Shown here: positions 48,266 through 56,935 of the stretch, piece by piece
Layout: the number at the start of each line of letters is the position of its first letter
Position numbering within the stretch: position 1 is the stretch's first letter
NCBI GenBank assembly: GCA_963205455.1
Contig: CAUJJL010000015.1
Coordinates: 1-56,935, forward strand
Direction: 5' to 3'
Length of the DNA: 56,935 bases
DNA from: Verrucomicrobiota bacterium
Lineage (GTDB): Bacteria; Verrucomicrobiota; Verrucomicrobiia; Opitutales; Opitutaceae
Notes under the pieces: generated by a model
Told to the model about the DNA's origin: nothing
What the model saw: only the letters and a program-made list of their open reading frames with translations
Databases searched by the model: none
Program-made: the position numbers and the translations under genes

Positions 48266-49135
48266 ATGGCGCTTTTCAGCAAGCCGAAGTACTCCACCGT
48301 AGTTGTCAAAAAGAAGGACATCCCGAAGGGACTATGGACCAAGTGTCCGATTTCCGGAGAGATCGTTTTCAACAAGGAACTCGAGGCCAACCTGATGGTG
48401 GTGCCCAAGAGCGGCTACCATTTCCCCATTGGAGCGCGACAGAGGATTGCATCGCTTTTTGACAAGGGAAGTTTTGAGGAAGCGGATGCTGCGCTTCGCT
48501 CGGCCGATCCGCTGACGTTTGTTGATTCACAACCGTATCCGGACCGTATCAAGAAATACGAACGCGAAAGCGGTTTGAATGAGGCGGTGGTTTGCGGCAC
48601 CGGTACCATTGATGAGATCCCGGTGTCCGTGGCGGTCATGGATTTTCGTTTTTGCGGTGGCGCCATGGGCTCGGCGGTCGGTGAGAAGATAACCCGCGCC
48701 ATAGAAACCGCTCTGAAAAAGGGAATCCCCTGCATTGTGTTCAGCGCGTCGGGCGGTGCGCGCATGCAGGAGGGCATTTTCTCACTCATGCAGATGGCGA
48801 AGACCAGCGCCGCACTGGGGCGGCTGGCGGAAGCCAAACTACCCTACATTTCGGTGCTCACCCACCCCACGATGGGCGGGGTTACCGCGAGTTTTGCAAC
48901 GCTGGGCGATCTCAACATTGCCGAGCCGGGCGCGCTGATCGGTTTCGCGGGCGCGCGGGTGATCAAGGAAACCACGAAGCAGACTCTTCCGCCTGGATTT
49001 CAGAGTGCGGAATTTCTTTTGAAACATGGCCTGATTGATCAGATTGTCAGCCGACTCGAAATGCGCGACCACCTGCGTGATGTGCTCACGGCGCTCTTTC
49101 TCAAGCGCAAGGCGCCGGTGGCGACCAAGAGCTGA
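48266..49135 (+). CDS. accD: Acetyl-CoA carboxylase carboxyltransferase beta subunit, zinc ribbon degenerate
   Basis: 289 residues; carboxyl transfer to acetyl-CoA in fatty acid synthesis, with AccA elsewhere. The carboxyltransferase core is intact: [37 protein letters not shown] and TSAALGRL. The N-terminal zinc ribbon is not: in E. coli four cysteines bind zinc, here C27 remains but the others align with S30, V46 and S49 ([15 protein letters not shown]). Zinc binding is therefore unlikely. Upstream comF keeps its ribbon. Confidence 0.93.
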   Translation: MALFSKPKYSTVVVKKKDIPKGLWTKCPISGEIVFNKELEANLMVVPKSGYHFPIGARQRIASLFDKGSFEEADAALRSADPLTFVDSQPYPDRIKKYERESGLNEAVVCGTGTIDEIPVSVAVMDFRFCGGAMGSAVGEKITRAIETALKKGIPCIVFSASGGARMQEGIFSLMQMAKTSAALGRLAEAKLPYISVLTHPTMGGVTASFATLGDLNIAEPGALIGFAGARVIKETTKQTLPPGFQSAEFLLKHGLIDQIVSRLEMRDHLRDVLTALFLKRKAPVATKS

Positions 49136-49165
49136 ACCGGATCGATTCGATCGAGGTTTCCCCGC

Positions 49166-50473
49166 ATGTCCGATGTCATGCCGTTTGCCGACTATGAGTC
49201 GGTCCAGGCTTATCTCTTTTCGCTGAAGGCGCGCGGAGTGAAGTTTGGCATCGATCGGATGCGGCTTCTTTCCGCTGCATTGGGCCATCCCGAGCAGGCC
49301 GTGCCCGTGATTCATATCACGGGGACAAATGGCAAGGGATCGACCGCCGCGATGCTCGAGGCCATCTTTCGTTCCGCTGGTTGGAAGGTGGGCCTCTACA
49401 CCTCACCGCATCTGGTCAGGCTGGGTGAGCGCGTGCAGGTGAATCGTCGCATGCTTTCCGAGGAGGAAATCATCTCCTTCACGAACGAACTCAAACCGAT
49501 CGCTGACGAGCTTGCGCACGGTTCGCCGGATGATCACGCGAGTTTCTTCGAGTTCATGACCGCGATGGCGTTCCTGCAATTTGCCCGGAAGCAGTGCGAC
49601 CTCAGTGTGGTGGAGGTCGGATTGGGGGGCAGGCTCGACGCCACGAACATCGTTGATCCGCAGGTTTCAATCGTTACGTCGATCAGTCTGGATCACTGCG
49701 AAATGCTCGGTGAAACCGTGGAGCGAATCGCCGCGGAGAAGGCGGGCATCATCAAGCCGGGCAGGCCGGTTGTCATTGGCAGGCTGCCGCCCGCCGCGGA
49801 ACGTGTCATCCGTGAGGTCGCCGCGCACCAGGGCTGCGTGGTACATTCGGTGCGGGCTGAATTTGGAGAAGATTCGACTCGTTATCCGGGAACCAATCTG
49901 GAGGGTGAATACCAGCGCTGGAACGCGGCGACGGCAACGCTTGCGGCGCGCGTCATGGGAGCAGCGTGGAAACTAACGACGCATGGCATTGACGAGGCCT
50001 TGCAGCATGTTGTCTGGCCCGGACGCTGGCAGCGGATCACGCTGGGCGGCCGCTCGCTGATCCTCGATGCGTCGCACAACCCTGAAGGTGCCGATGTGCT
50101 GCGGGCGAATCTGACCGCGCTTTACAGGGAGACCGGCCGTAAGCCCGTTTTTATCACCGGGGCTTTGGGGGCAGCCAGGGCTGGTCCGCTCCTGAGCACG
50201 ATCGCCGATTTTGCCCGGGAGATTCACCTGGTTGTGCCTCATCAGGCGAGGGCGACTCCTTTTGAGGAACTTGAGAAACTGATCCCGCCCGGGTTTTCGG
50301 GCCCGGTCAGGCGTGCCTCTCTTGAATCCCTTTTTCCCCAAGGCAGGCGGTGCTCAGTTGGCGAACCAGACGACATCGTCGTCGTCACCGGCTCCATCTA
50401 CCTCCTTGGTGAAGTCTTCGCGCTGATCGCGCCCGAGATGGGCGTCGGCGAGGGACGCCTGCAGGATTTTTAG
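49166..50473 (+). CDS. folC: Folylpolyglutamate synthase / dihydrofolate synthase
   Basis: 435 residues; adds glutamate to folates or dihydropteroate. The ATP-binding loop is GTNGKGST at 53-60, with [11 protein letters not shown] and the metal-binding LDHCEMLG. The start could also be ATG 49178. Its stop overlaps that of the convergent purA by 4 nt. Confidence 0.94.
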   Translation: MSDVMPFADYESVQAYLFSLKARGVKFGIDRMRLLSAALGHPEQAVPVIHITGTNGKGSTAAMLEAIFRSAGWKVGLYTSPHLVRLGERVQVNRRMLSEEEIISFTNELKPIADELAHGSPDDHASFFEFMTAMAFLQFARKQCDLSVVEVGLGGRLDATNIVDPQVSIVTSISLDHCEMLGETVERIAAEKAGIIKPGRPVVIGRLPPAAERVIREVAAHQGCVVHSVRAEFGEDSTRYPGTNLEGEYQRWNAATATLAARVMGAAWKLTTHGIDEALQHVVWPGRWQRITLGGRSLILDASHNPEGADVLRANLTALYRETGRKPVFITGALGAARAGPLLSTIADFAREIHLVVPHQARATPFEELEKLIPPGFSGPVRRASLESLFPQGRRCSVGEPDDIVVVTGSIYLLGEVFALIAPEMGVGEGRLQDF

Positions 50474-52011
50474 AGACGTACAAGGTCGGCGCCCGTCGGC
50501 ACGTCCTTGATGATCTGCGAGGGATCCGGACCCACGCCGAGGTAGCGCAGGTTGGGCAGGGTTTTCGGCCAGCGCTGAGCGACATCGCCGTAGGCCACGT
50601 TCAGGACGGACCGAACCATCGCAGCCACGTAACGGCGAGCATTGACAGGAAGATCGGCAAACCTGCGCACATGAGAAATGTCCTCGCTCCAGCCGGGATG
50701 CCTTGTGTAGACGGGACGCAGGGTCTTTCGCACTGCTTCATTCCTGGGAACGTGGGAGTAGCGTCGTCCTGCCGCATCCTCGTAGGCGATGGCGATCAGG
50801 AGGTCTCCCTTCCACTCGCCGGAATGGGTGAGGGCATCGGCCTTGTTGATCATCAGGTCCTGGAATCCGCCGTAGCGGAGTACGTCGCCCTTTTCGACGG
50901 CATCAAACCAGCCGACCATGCGTTGGCGGCCCGTGCTGGTGCCGAACTCGAGCTGCTTCAGTTTGGCCGTGAGGGGGTGGTTCTCCTCCATTTCCGTGAG
51001 GAAGGTATGCGTGCCGACTTTGGTGTCATAGGCCTTGGCGACGCCAAAAGTGTGGATCGCCTGCACCGGTATGCCGGCGCTTTCGAAAAACTCCGGAGCG
51101 AAGGTGTGCGACGCCGTCACGTTGGGCGAGTAGCCGTGGCGCTTGTCGAGCCAGTAGGACTGACCGAACTCCCCGATGACGGTGCGTCCGGCGGTCGTTT
51201 CGCGGAGGATGAGTTCGCGGACTTCTCCGATGTTTCCCGCCAGCGCCGTACCCGCCTGCCAATACACGTCGGTGAGGAGGTCGAGATTGAGGGAGAATGG
51301 GCTGGCTCCGCGAAAGCGGTTGAAGTCGAACTCCTCCTTTGAAAAGACCCCGAGTTCGATACCCTCCGCGTTGGCGCGCAGTTCGGCTGCGGTGAGTTTC
51401 TCGAAGAACGTCTCAAACGTCTCTGCCTTGACCCGGCATACGTGCTCAATGGTCCTCAGCGCGCGGTCGCAGCGCTGGGCGAATTTCCGGGCGAAGTAGT
51501 TCCTGCCGGCCAGGAAGTCCGAAAATGTGATCTGCCATTGGCCAACTTCATCCAGGTAGGCCGGCGTGATTCCTCGGCCCGTTGAACCCCGCGGGGCCTC
51601 CGCGAGGATATTGACGCGATAATCTTCCCAAGCGAGGTCCAGCAACCGATGCGAGAGATCGGAAACCAGGGTGCGTTCGTCCACGAGAATGCGGGAGTAA
51701 ACGGAGTAGCCCTTTTTCTCCAGCGGACGCGCCTCCCAATGCACCTTGCGCGGATCGGCGACGACTCCACTGCCGATGGCAAGGTGAGGTATGTCGCGCT
51801 CAACCACTCCGGAGGGGAGCAGGTTGAGCTTGATGCCCGCCGCGGTGTGACCCGAGTTGGCGCCCCCGTTTACCTTGAGCACAACCGAAACAGGCGCGGT
51901 TGAGGTCGAGAGTTCGTGAGCGATCTCCGGTATCAGGCGACCTTTGCCTTCGTCTCCGAAGGAAATGCCGACATCGGCGACCAACTGACTTGTAAAAGGG
52001 AGGAGTGACAT
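50470..52011 (-). CDS. purA: Adenylosuccinate synthetase, divergent long form
   Basis: 513 residues against about 430 in typical PurA; makes adenylosuccinate from IMP and aspartate. Catalytic residues are kept: D20 in GDEGKG (19-24) and the His of GHT (54-56). Other regions are recognisable but altered: [30 protein letters not shown] and [10 protein letters not shown]. An insert of about 50 residues (from [20 protein letters not shown]) widens the middle. The gene lies 105 nt downstream of guaB on the same strand, so both IMP branches may be co-expressed. It is convergent with folC. Confidence 0.88.
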   Translation of the reverse strand: MSLLPFTSQLVADVGISFGDEGKGRLIPEIAHELSTSTAPVSVVLKVNGGANSGHTAAGIKLNLLPSGVVERDIPHLAIGSGVVADPRKVHWEARPLEKKGYSVYSRILVDERTLVSDLSHRLLDLAWEDYRVNILAEAPRGSTGRGITPAYLDEVGQWQITFSDFLAGRNYFARKFAQRCDRALRTIEHVCRVKAETFETFFEKLTAAELRANAEGIELGVFSKEEFDFNRFRGASPFSLNLDLLTDVYWQAGTALAGNIGEVRELILRETTAGRTVIGEFGQSYWLDKRHGYSPNVTASHTFAPEFFESAGIPVQAIHTFGVAKAYDTKVGTHTFLTEMEENHPLTAKLKQLEFGTSTGRQRMVGWFDAVEKGDVLRYGGFQDLMINKADALTHSGEWKGDLLIAIAYEDAAGRRYSHVPRNEAVRKTLRPVYTRHPGWSEDISHVRRFADLPVNARRYVAAMVRSVLNVAYGDVAQRWPKTLPNLRYLGVGPDPSQIIKDVPTGADLVRL

Positions 52012-52116
52012 GGTTCCTAAAAGGCAACCGAGGTTTCACCCCTGTTGCCCGACAGTTGAAGCGGTCTGCACGGGACCAGTGCAAACAGATTCTTTGTGGG
52101 AACCCCGCGAAAGTTG

Positions 52117-53703
52117 TCAGCCCTTGTTTTGGGTCTTTATTTCGACCACATCGTGCGGCGCGGCCTCCTTCTGGCCGGCCGGACTGACCCGAATGTAGCG
52201 CGCCCGAGCCCTCAGTTCTGGCAAGGTGGCTGCTCCAAGGTAGCCCATGCCGCTCTGGATGCCGCCCAGCAGGTTGGAAAGGACATCATCGGTGGAGCCT
52301 GAAACTTCCTTGAGGGCTTCGATGCCTTCAGCGGTCAATTTGCGTGTGCCATCGGTCTTGTCGTGGCCGTATCTCGCAGCGCTTCCGGCCTTCATGGCAG
52401 CCACCGAACCCATGCCACGGTACTGCTTATAGAGTTTGCCATTGATTTCCATGATCTCGCCCGGTGCTTCGCGGCATCCAGCGAGGAGCCCCCCGAGGAT
52501 GACGGCGTCAGCCAAGGTCAGCGCCTTGACCAGATCGCCACTCTTGGTGAGCCCGCCGTCAGCGATGATCCTGACCCCGCATTCCGCGGCGGCCGCGCTC
52601 GCGACGTAAAGGGCGGTGAGTTGAGGAATACCGACTCCTGCTACAATTCGGGTCGTGCAGATGGACCCTGGGCCCTGACCCACCTTGATCGCGCTGGCAC
52701 CGCAATCGGCGAGAAATTTGACGCCCTCGGCGCTGGTGACGTTTCCGGCGATCAGTGTCAGGCTGGGAAATGCGTCCCGCAGCATCTTCACAATGTCGCC
52801 TACGCCGGCACTGTGACCGTGGGCCGTGGAGACGGCGACGGCGTCGATGGATTCGTCCATCAAGTGGCCGACATGCGTGATCATGCGATCGCGATCGAGT
52901 GATCCGTCGGGTTTTCGCACGGGGGCGATGGCGGCGCCGACGACAAGGCGGAACTCGGAGTCGCGCGCGGGCTTGCGACGCGACTTGGCTTCCGCGGTGA
53001 TGCGCTCAACGTCTGAAAATGTTACGAGACCGCGGAGCCGGTCGGCATCATCGACGACGAGCATCTTGTGGATACCCACATTTTCCGTGAAGAACGTATC
53101 TGCGGCGGCGATCGGGTCTGGCTGGAGCGTGCGTTCGTGCACGGTCAGGATGTCCTTTCGGGGCACCATCGCCTCGGAAACCTTTTTCGATCGGTAGCGC
53201 TCCCGCACGGTGGCCCCGGAAAGCAACCCGACAAGCTTGCCCTGGCTGTCGACGACGGGGAAGGTGCGAAATTCGAAACGCCGCTGGTCGATCATCGCCA
53301 GGACATCGCCGAGGTGCTGCTCGGGCGTGACAGTGATGGGGTCCTGAATCAGCCCATGGATGTGTCGCTTCACGCGGGCGACCTCCTTGACCTGCTCCTT
53401 CGCCGGCATGTTGTAGTGAATGAGGCCAAGGCCGCCGTTGAGCGCCATGGCGATGGCCATGCGCGCTTCGGTGACGGTGTCCATGTCCGAGGAAATGATC
53501 GGAATGGACAGACGCAGCGTTTCCGAGAGGGAAGTGCCCGCATCAGTCTCCCGCGGGAGAACGTCCGAGTAGAGCGTGGCGAGGGAGACGTCGTCAAAGG
53601 TCAGGGCCACGGGCAGATTGGACCTGAAGAACGACGCAGCGGGCTGATAGAACTCCGCATCAATCGCAGATGCGGTGGAAGGACGGATGGCAACCTCAGT
53701 CAT
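52117..53703 (-). CDS. guaB: IMP dehydrogenase
   Basis: 528 residues from ATG 53703; oxidises IMP to XMP for GMP synthesis. The frame extends 125 codons upstream, antisense to lspA, and was dropped. The two CBS domains lie at about 110-235; the catalytic cysteine is C349 in [13 protein letters not shown]. The flap region is [19 protein letters not shown]. lspA is 65 nt upstream. Confidence 0.94.
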   Translation of the reverse strand: MTEVAIRPSTASAIDAEFYQPAASFFRSNLPVALTFDDVSLATLYSDVLPRETDAGTSLSETLRLSIPIISSDMDTVTEARMAIAMALNGGLGLIHYNMPAKEQVKEVARVKRHIHGLIQDPITVTPEQHLGDVLAMIDQRRFEFRTFPVVDSQGKLVGLLSGATVRERYRSKKVSEAMVPRKDILTVHERTLQPDPIAAADTFFTENVGIHKMLVVDDADRLRGLVTFSDVERITAEAKSRRKPARDSEFRLVVGAAIAPVRKPDGSLDRDRMITHVGHLMDESIDAVAVSTAHGHSAGVGDIVKMLRDAFPSLTLIAGNVTSAEGVKFLADCGASAIKVGQGPGSICTTRIVAGVGIPQLTALYVASAAAAECGVRIIADGGLTKSGDLVKALTLADAVILGGLLAGCREAPGEIMEINGKLYKQYRGMGSVAAMKAGSAARYGHDKTDGTRKLTAEGIEALKEVSGSTDDVLSNLLGGIQSGMGYLGAATLPELRARARYIRVSPAGQKEAAPHDVVEIKTQNKG

Positions 53704-53768
53704 GGTTGCCGGGAAGGAAATAAAGCATCCGACCGTAAGGGCAAATGCAATCTGCGGCCGGGGAGAAT

Positions 53769-54263
53769 TTAGCGCGCTGATTCGGGGTTCCGGAGCGACC
53801 AGATCAGATAAATGGCAACACCAACGCAAATGCCTGAATCGGCGATGTTGAAAGTCGGATAGATGTAGCTCCCGAAATGAAAATCGAGGAAATCGATGAC
53901 ATGCTTGTGGAGAATGCGATCGAGGAGGTTTCCGGCGATGCCGCCACAGAGCAGGCCGAAGCTGATCTGGACCGGCATGGCCTTCAGCGAGAGGGTGTGA
54001 CGCCAGAAGTAAATGGCGACGAGAGCGGCAACCGCGAAGCACGCAAGAAGCAGGCTCCGTCCCGTGAACATGCTCCATGCAGCGCCCGTGTTGCCGACAT
54101 GAACGAGATAGAAGAAGCCGTCGATGACCGTGATCGCGTCAGGGGGACCGTAGGTTCCGAGGGGCAGTTTGGCGTTGATCGAGACCTTGGTGATTTGGTC
54201 CAGGACGAAGAGCGTTCCGGCGACAACCCAGAAAATCCGGTAGGCGCGAAACCGCTGCGACAT
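53769..54263 (-). CDS. lspA: Lipoprotein signal peptidase (signal peptidase II)
   Basis: 164 residues from ATG 54263 ([11 protein letters not shown]); ATG 54353 would add a disordered 30 residues. Four membrane helices, with catalytic aspartates D124 (VIDFLDF) and D142 (FNIADSG), and the conserved GNLLDR at 111-116. It cleaves prolipoproteins at the lipid-modified cysteine in the inner membrane. The DksA-like gene is upstream on the same strand. Confidence 0.92.
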   Translation of the reverse strand: MSQRFRAYRIFWVVAGTLFVLDQITKVSINAKLPLGTYGPPDAITVIDGFFYLVHVGNTGAAWSMFTGRSLLLACFAVAALVAIYFWRHTLSLKAMPVQISFGLLCGGIAGNLLDRILHKHVIDFLDFHFGSYIYPTFNIADSGICVGVAIYLIWSLRNPESAR

Positions 54264-54387
54264 CCTGGACGACGCGGTTGGCGCAACGCGAAGTGCGTTA
54301 TCGCTGGCGTCATTTTGCCGGTTTGCGCCGGCGATGGAGGACTCAGGTTTCAATCAGGAGAGACCGTGCCGGATAAGGGAACCAGGC

Positions 54388-55461
54388 TTATTCGTCGTCG
54401 CCACCGCCGTCGCTGCTCATGGATCCGCCTTCCTCGCTTCCTTCGCCGAACAAGCCTGCACCTGTGCGCTGGCGGTAACGATTGCGCTCGATCTCCTTCT
54501 GGGCATCTGCGGAGTAACGGGTGAACGGCACGGCAAGCAGACGTTCCTTGGCAATGGGCTTCTGGGAAATTTCACAGATTCCGTAGGAACCATTCTTGAT
54601 CCGCTGGATGGCCGCCTCGATTTCGGAGAGGGCTTCCTGTTCGCTTGAAACCAGACTCAAGGCGAAATCCCGGTCGAATGTGTCTGTGCCGGCATCGGCC
54701 ATGTGCTGGCCGTAGCTCGACAGGTCGCCTGCATCATCCTTGGAGGAACGCTTGAGCGTGTCCTCGCTGTGAAGGCTCAACTGGCCGGTGAGGTGGTTGC
54801 GCAGGTCGATCAGGAGCTTGAAATAGCGGCGGAATCGCTCGGGAATCTCCGAATCGTCGGTTGTCGGCTTGACCTGTTTGTGGGGATTGAAGCCGAGGAT
54901 GTCCGACAGGGTTGCCGCCTTGACGTGGTTGGGCTGGGCGGGTTTCGCCGAGGCCTTGGCCAGATCCACCTTGGCGACCTTTTGATTTTGCAGGGCCTTG
55001 GCTTCCTTGTCGGTAGATGTGGGGTTCTTTGCGGCAATTGCCTTCGCAATCTCGCGCACCTCATCGAGGGAAAAAGCAATGGGCTTCGCGGGCTTCTTGG
55101 CTCCGAGAATGCGGCTTCTCAGAGCATCGCGGGCCTTGCCCTTTTCTACTGCCTTCGGAGATGCCTTGGGCGCCGTCGCCTGGACGGGAGGTGCCACAGC
55201 AGGAGTGTGCGCCGCCTTTGCCGGGCCGGCTTTGACCGGGGTAGCGGCGACTGGTGGTGCCTTGGCGGCGGGTTCCTTTGGTGCGGGCGCTTTCTGCATG
55301 GAAGCTTTTTTTGCGGGAGGGGCTTTCGCAGGCGTCGGTTTCTTCTGAGCGGATTTTGCCGGTGTGCGTTTTGAGGATGGAGACGCAGACGATTTCTTCG
55401 ACGGCGCTGCCTTCTTTGACGCAGGGGCTGATTTCGGGGCGGACTTTTTATGACGGGCCAT
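54388..55461 (-). CDS. DksA/TraR-like protein with H1-like basic N-terminus
   Basis: 357 residues. Residues 1 to about 110 are a Lys/Ala/Pro-rich repeat (KKAAPSKKSSA, KAPPAKKAS) like histone H1 or HC1. From about 190 follows the DksA coiled-coil region with the DA at the tip (AGTDTFDRDFALSL), then the C-terminal segment YGICEISQKPIAKERLLA. The DksA zinc site retains only C296; the others are S299, S317 and A320. The tail is Gly/Asp/Glu-rich. It may bind DNA or RNA polymerase. It starts 11 nt after ileS and precedes lspA. Confidence 0.85.
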   Translation of the reverse strand: MARHKKSAPKSAPASKKAAPSKKSSASPSSKRTPAKSAQKKPTPAKAPPAKKASMQKAPAPKEPAAKAPPVAATPVKAGPAKAAHTPAVAPPVQATAPKASPKAVEKGKARDALRSRILGAKKPAKPIAFSLDEVREIAKAIAAKNPTSTDKEAKALQNQKVAKVDLAKASAKPAQPNHVKAATLSDILGFNPHKQVKPTTDDSEIPERFRRYFKLLIDLRNHLTGQLSLHSEDTLKRSSKDDAGDLSSYGQHMADAGTDTFDRDFALSLVSSEQEALSEIEAAIQRIKNGSYGICEISQKPIAKERLLAVPFTRYSADAQKEIERNRYRQRTGAGLFGEGSEEGGSMSSDGGGDDE

Positions 55462-55472
55462 GTTTCAAGAAA

Positions 55473-56935
55473 TTAGGAATTCGAACGCGGAGTGAGGGCA
55501 TCGCGACAGCGCGGGCAAACCTCGTCCCCCTGACTGGTTTTCTCCAGCGCGGGAACCGAGCGCCAGCAGCGCGGGCAGCGGACATATCGGAGTTCCTGTG
55601 CGTTTCGTACGGTGATGACGAGCGGTTCGGAGGAGGAAGATGCAGCCCGCGCGCCGGCGTCGACATGGGAGACGATGAAGAGTTCGGGCAGGAAATCCCG
55701 GTGCTTCTCCAGTGTGCGGAGAAGTGCGGTGTCCTGCACTTCGAGCGTCACGGCGGCATCCAGTGACTTGCCGAGTTTTCCAGCGGCACGCAGGGGCTCG
55801 ATGGCTTCGTTGACGCGGCGCCGGACGTCGAGCAGGGCATCCATGTCGGCTTCAACTTCCGGCTGGTGCCAGTTTTCGGGAGTAACGGGCCAGTCCTGCA
55901 GGTGGATCGAAACGCGGGAGCGATGGCCACTGCCAGATTGTTCGTCGGACGGGAAGTCCGCCTGGAATTCGCTGTGGCACCAGGCTTCATCCGCGGTGAA
56001 CGTCAGGATCGGGGCGAGAATCCTCACGAGCGTTTGGAAGACATGATGGATCGCGTTCTGGGACGAACGGCGTAGCGGATGATCCGCCCGCAGCGTGTAG
56101 AGCCGATCCTTGAGAATGTCGTGGTAGACTGCCGAAAGCGTCGTCGCGCAGAACTGGTTGCAGAGCTGGTAGACGCGGTGAAATTCGTAGGCGTCATAGG
56201 CTGCAGTGCACTCGTGCAACAGCCGCGCCGTCTGATGCAATGCCCAGCGATCGAGGGTGTCGATCTGTTCGGCGGGAACGGCGTCGCGCACGGGATCGAA
56301 GTCGAATAGCGTCGAGAGCTGGTAGCGAAAAGTGTTCCGAAACAGGCGGTACGCTTCTGCCGCGTTGTTCAGGATCTTCTCCGAAAGGGTGATGTCCTCG
56401 GTGAAGTTTTGCGAGGCGATCCACAGCCGGATCACATCGGCGCCATATTGCGCGATGAAGTTGTCGGAGGTGGGAGGTTTCTCGTACTGCCCGGACTTTG
56501 AGATCTTCTTGCCGTCCTCGCCGACGATGAATCCATGGGTCAGCACGGCGCGGTAGGGTGCCGCGCCGAAGGCAATCACGCTTGTCCAGAGCGAGGATTG
56601 AAACCAGCCGCGGTGCTGATCGCTTCCTTCGAGGTAGAGATCAGCAGGCCAGTGCGTGCCACCCTGCGCGCGTCGAAGCACGGCGGCGTGGGATGATCCC
56701 GAGTCGATCCAGACATCAAGGGTGTCACGTCCGCAGGTCAGCGAACGCGCATCGGGCCAGCCTGCGGGAAGGCTGATTCCTTCGAGGATTTCAGCGGCGG
56801 TCGCGTCGTACCAGAAATTGGTGCCGCGGTGTTCGAACTTGTCCGCGACCGCCCTTGCAACGGCCGCGTCCAGCCACGGCTTTTTCTGCGCGTCGTAAAA
56901 TGCGACGATCGGCACTCCCCAGGAGCGCTGCCGAC
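55473..56935 (-). CDS. ileS: Isoleucyl-tRNA synthetase (N-terminus cut by window edge)
   Basis: The C-terminal 487 residues or so of IleRS; the gene runs off the right edge, so the visible first Met is not the start. The catalytic domain shows RQRSWGVPIV and the KMSKS loop as KISKS (GKKISKSGQ). The anticodon-binding helices follow (WALHQTARLLHECTAAYDAYE), and the C-terminal zinc finger CPRCWRSV and CPRCRDAL retains its four cysteines. It charges tRNA-Ile. The window starts upstream genes of the ileS-dksA-like-lspA-guaB-purA run. Confidence 0.95.
   Translation of the reverse strand, partial: RQRSWGVPIVAFYDAQKKPWLDAAVARAVADKFEHRGTNFWYDATAAEILEGISLPAGWPDARSLTCGRDTLDVWIDSGSSHAAVLRRAQGGTHWPADLYLEGSDQHRGWFQSSLWTSVIAFGAAPYRAVLTHGFIVGEDGKKISKSGQYEKPPTSDNFIAQYGADVIRLWIASQNFTEDITLSEKILNNAAEAYRLFRNTFRYQLSTLFDFDPVRDAVPAEQIDTLDRWALHQTARLLHECTAAYDAYEFHRVYQLCNQFCATTLSAVYHDILKDRLYTLRADHPLRRSSQNAIHHVFQTLVRILAPILTFTADEAWCHSEFQADFPSDEQSGSGHRSRVSIHLQDWPVTPENWHQPEVEADMDALLDVRRRVNEAIEPLRAAGKLGKSLDAAVTLEVQDTALLRTLEKHRDFLPELFIVSHVDAGARAASSSSEPLVITVRNAQELRYVRCPRCWRSVPALEKTSQGDEVCPRCRDALTPRSNS

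Noticed and set aside
50470..52011. Phage-type PurZ for diaminopurine synthesis
   Set aside because: PurZ is shorter and lacks the catalytic Asp that is present here (D20); no phage genes nearby.
54264..54353. N-terminal extension of LspA
   Set aside because: Thirty residues without hydrophobic or conserved content; ATG 54263 matches the family start.

Overview
The window is a dense, roughly 60% GC bacterial chromosome segment. It most resembles the Opitutaceae/Opitutales side of the Verrucomicrobiota. This is inferred from gene content, not from a database search: a PVC-type beta-propeller/haem-binding dehydrogenase, a sulfatase, a Tat-exported rhamnogalacturonan-lyase-like protein beside a LacI regulator, frequent starts without a Shine-Dalgarno, and a nusA-infB-rbfA-nrnA-truB-ribF operon without rimP. 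No phage, plasmid, IS element, CRISPR array or rRNA is visible; there is one tRNA, tRNA-Val(GAC).

Layout. 1-6.6 kb: thrS (C-terminus cut by the edge) and cysS on minus, hemB, a protein with an acidic tail, and pyrD. 6.6-8.7 kb: an accessory island with a PemK/MazF-type toxin-antitoxin pair, a frameshifted antitoxin/ParE-like pair and a hicBA pair, bounded by two copies of a 66-nt palindrome-bearing repeat in opposite orientation. 8.8-15.5 kb: a MetE-core protein, a Tat-signal Gfo/Idh/MocA oxidoreductase, a DnaJ/CbpA-type chaperone, a small acetyltransferase, and mobA convergent with a soluble sulfite-oxidase-fold molybdoenzyme. 15.6-25.8 kb: hrpA, a LacI regulator divergent from the lyase-like protein, a short ribosome hibernation factor and an RluA-type pseudouridine synthase. 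25.9-34.4 kb: a block of exported proteins on minus: a sulfatase, two overlapping hydrolase-like genes whose active sites look lost, and a large PVC cytochrome. 34.6-41.9 kb: tRNA-Val and the nusA operon, with a terminator-like hairpin in the nusA leader. 42.3-50.5 kb: an HTH protein behind nested palindromes, a class IV aminotransferase, a MoeB-rhodanese fusion, manC, ruvX, truA, comF, accD and folC. 50.5-56.9 kb, all minus: ileS (N-terminus cut), a DksA-like protein with an H1-like tail, lspA, guaB and an unusually long purA.

Most genes are housekeeping. The MobA, molybdoenzyme and MoeB-like proteins are consistent with molybdenum cofactor use. GuaB and PurA are adjacent and act at the IMP branch point. 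The observations most worth following are the toxin-antitoxin island and its repeats, the nusA leader hairpin, the dead-hydrolase gene pair, the loss of zinc-ribbon cysteines in both AccD and the DksA-like protein, and the palindrome-controlled HTH gene. No function was assigned by database search; all calls rest on motifs read by eye.
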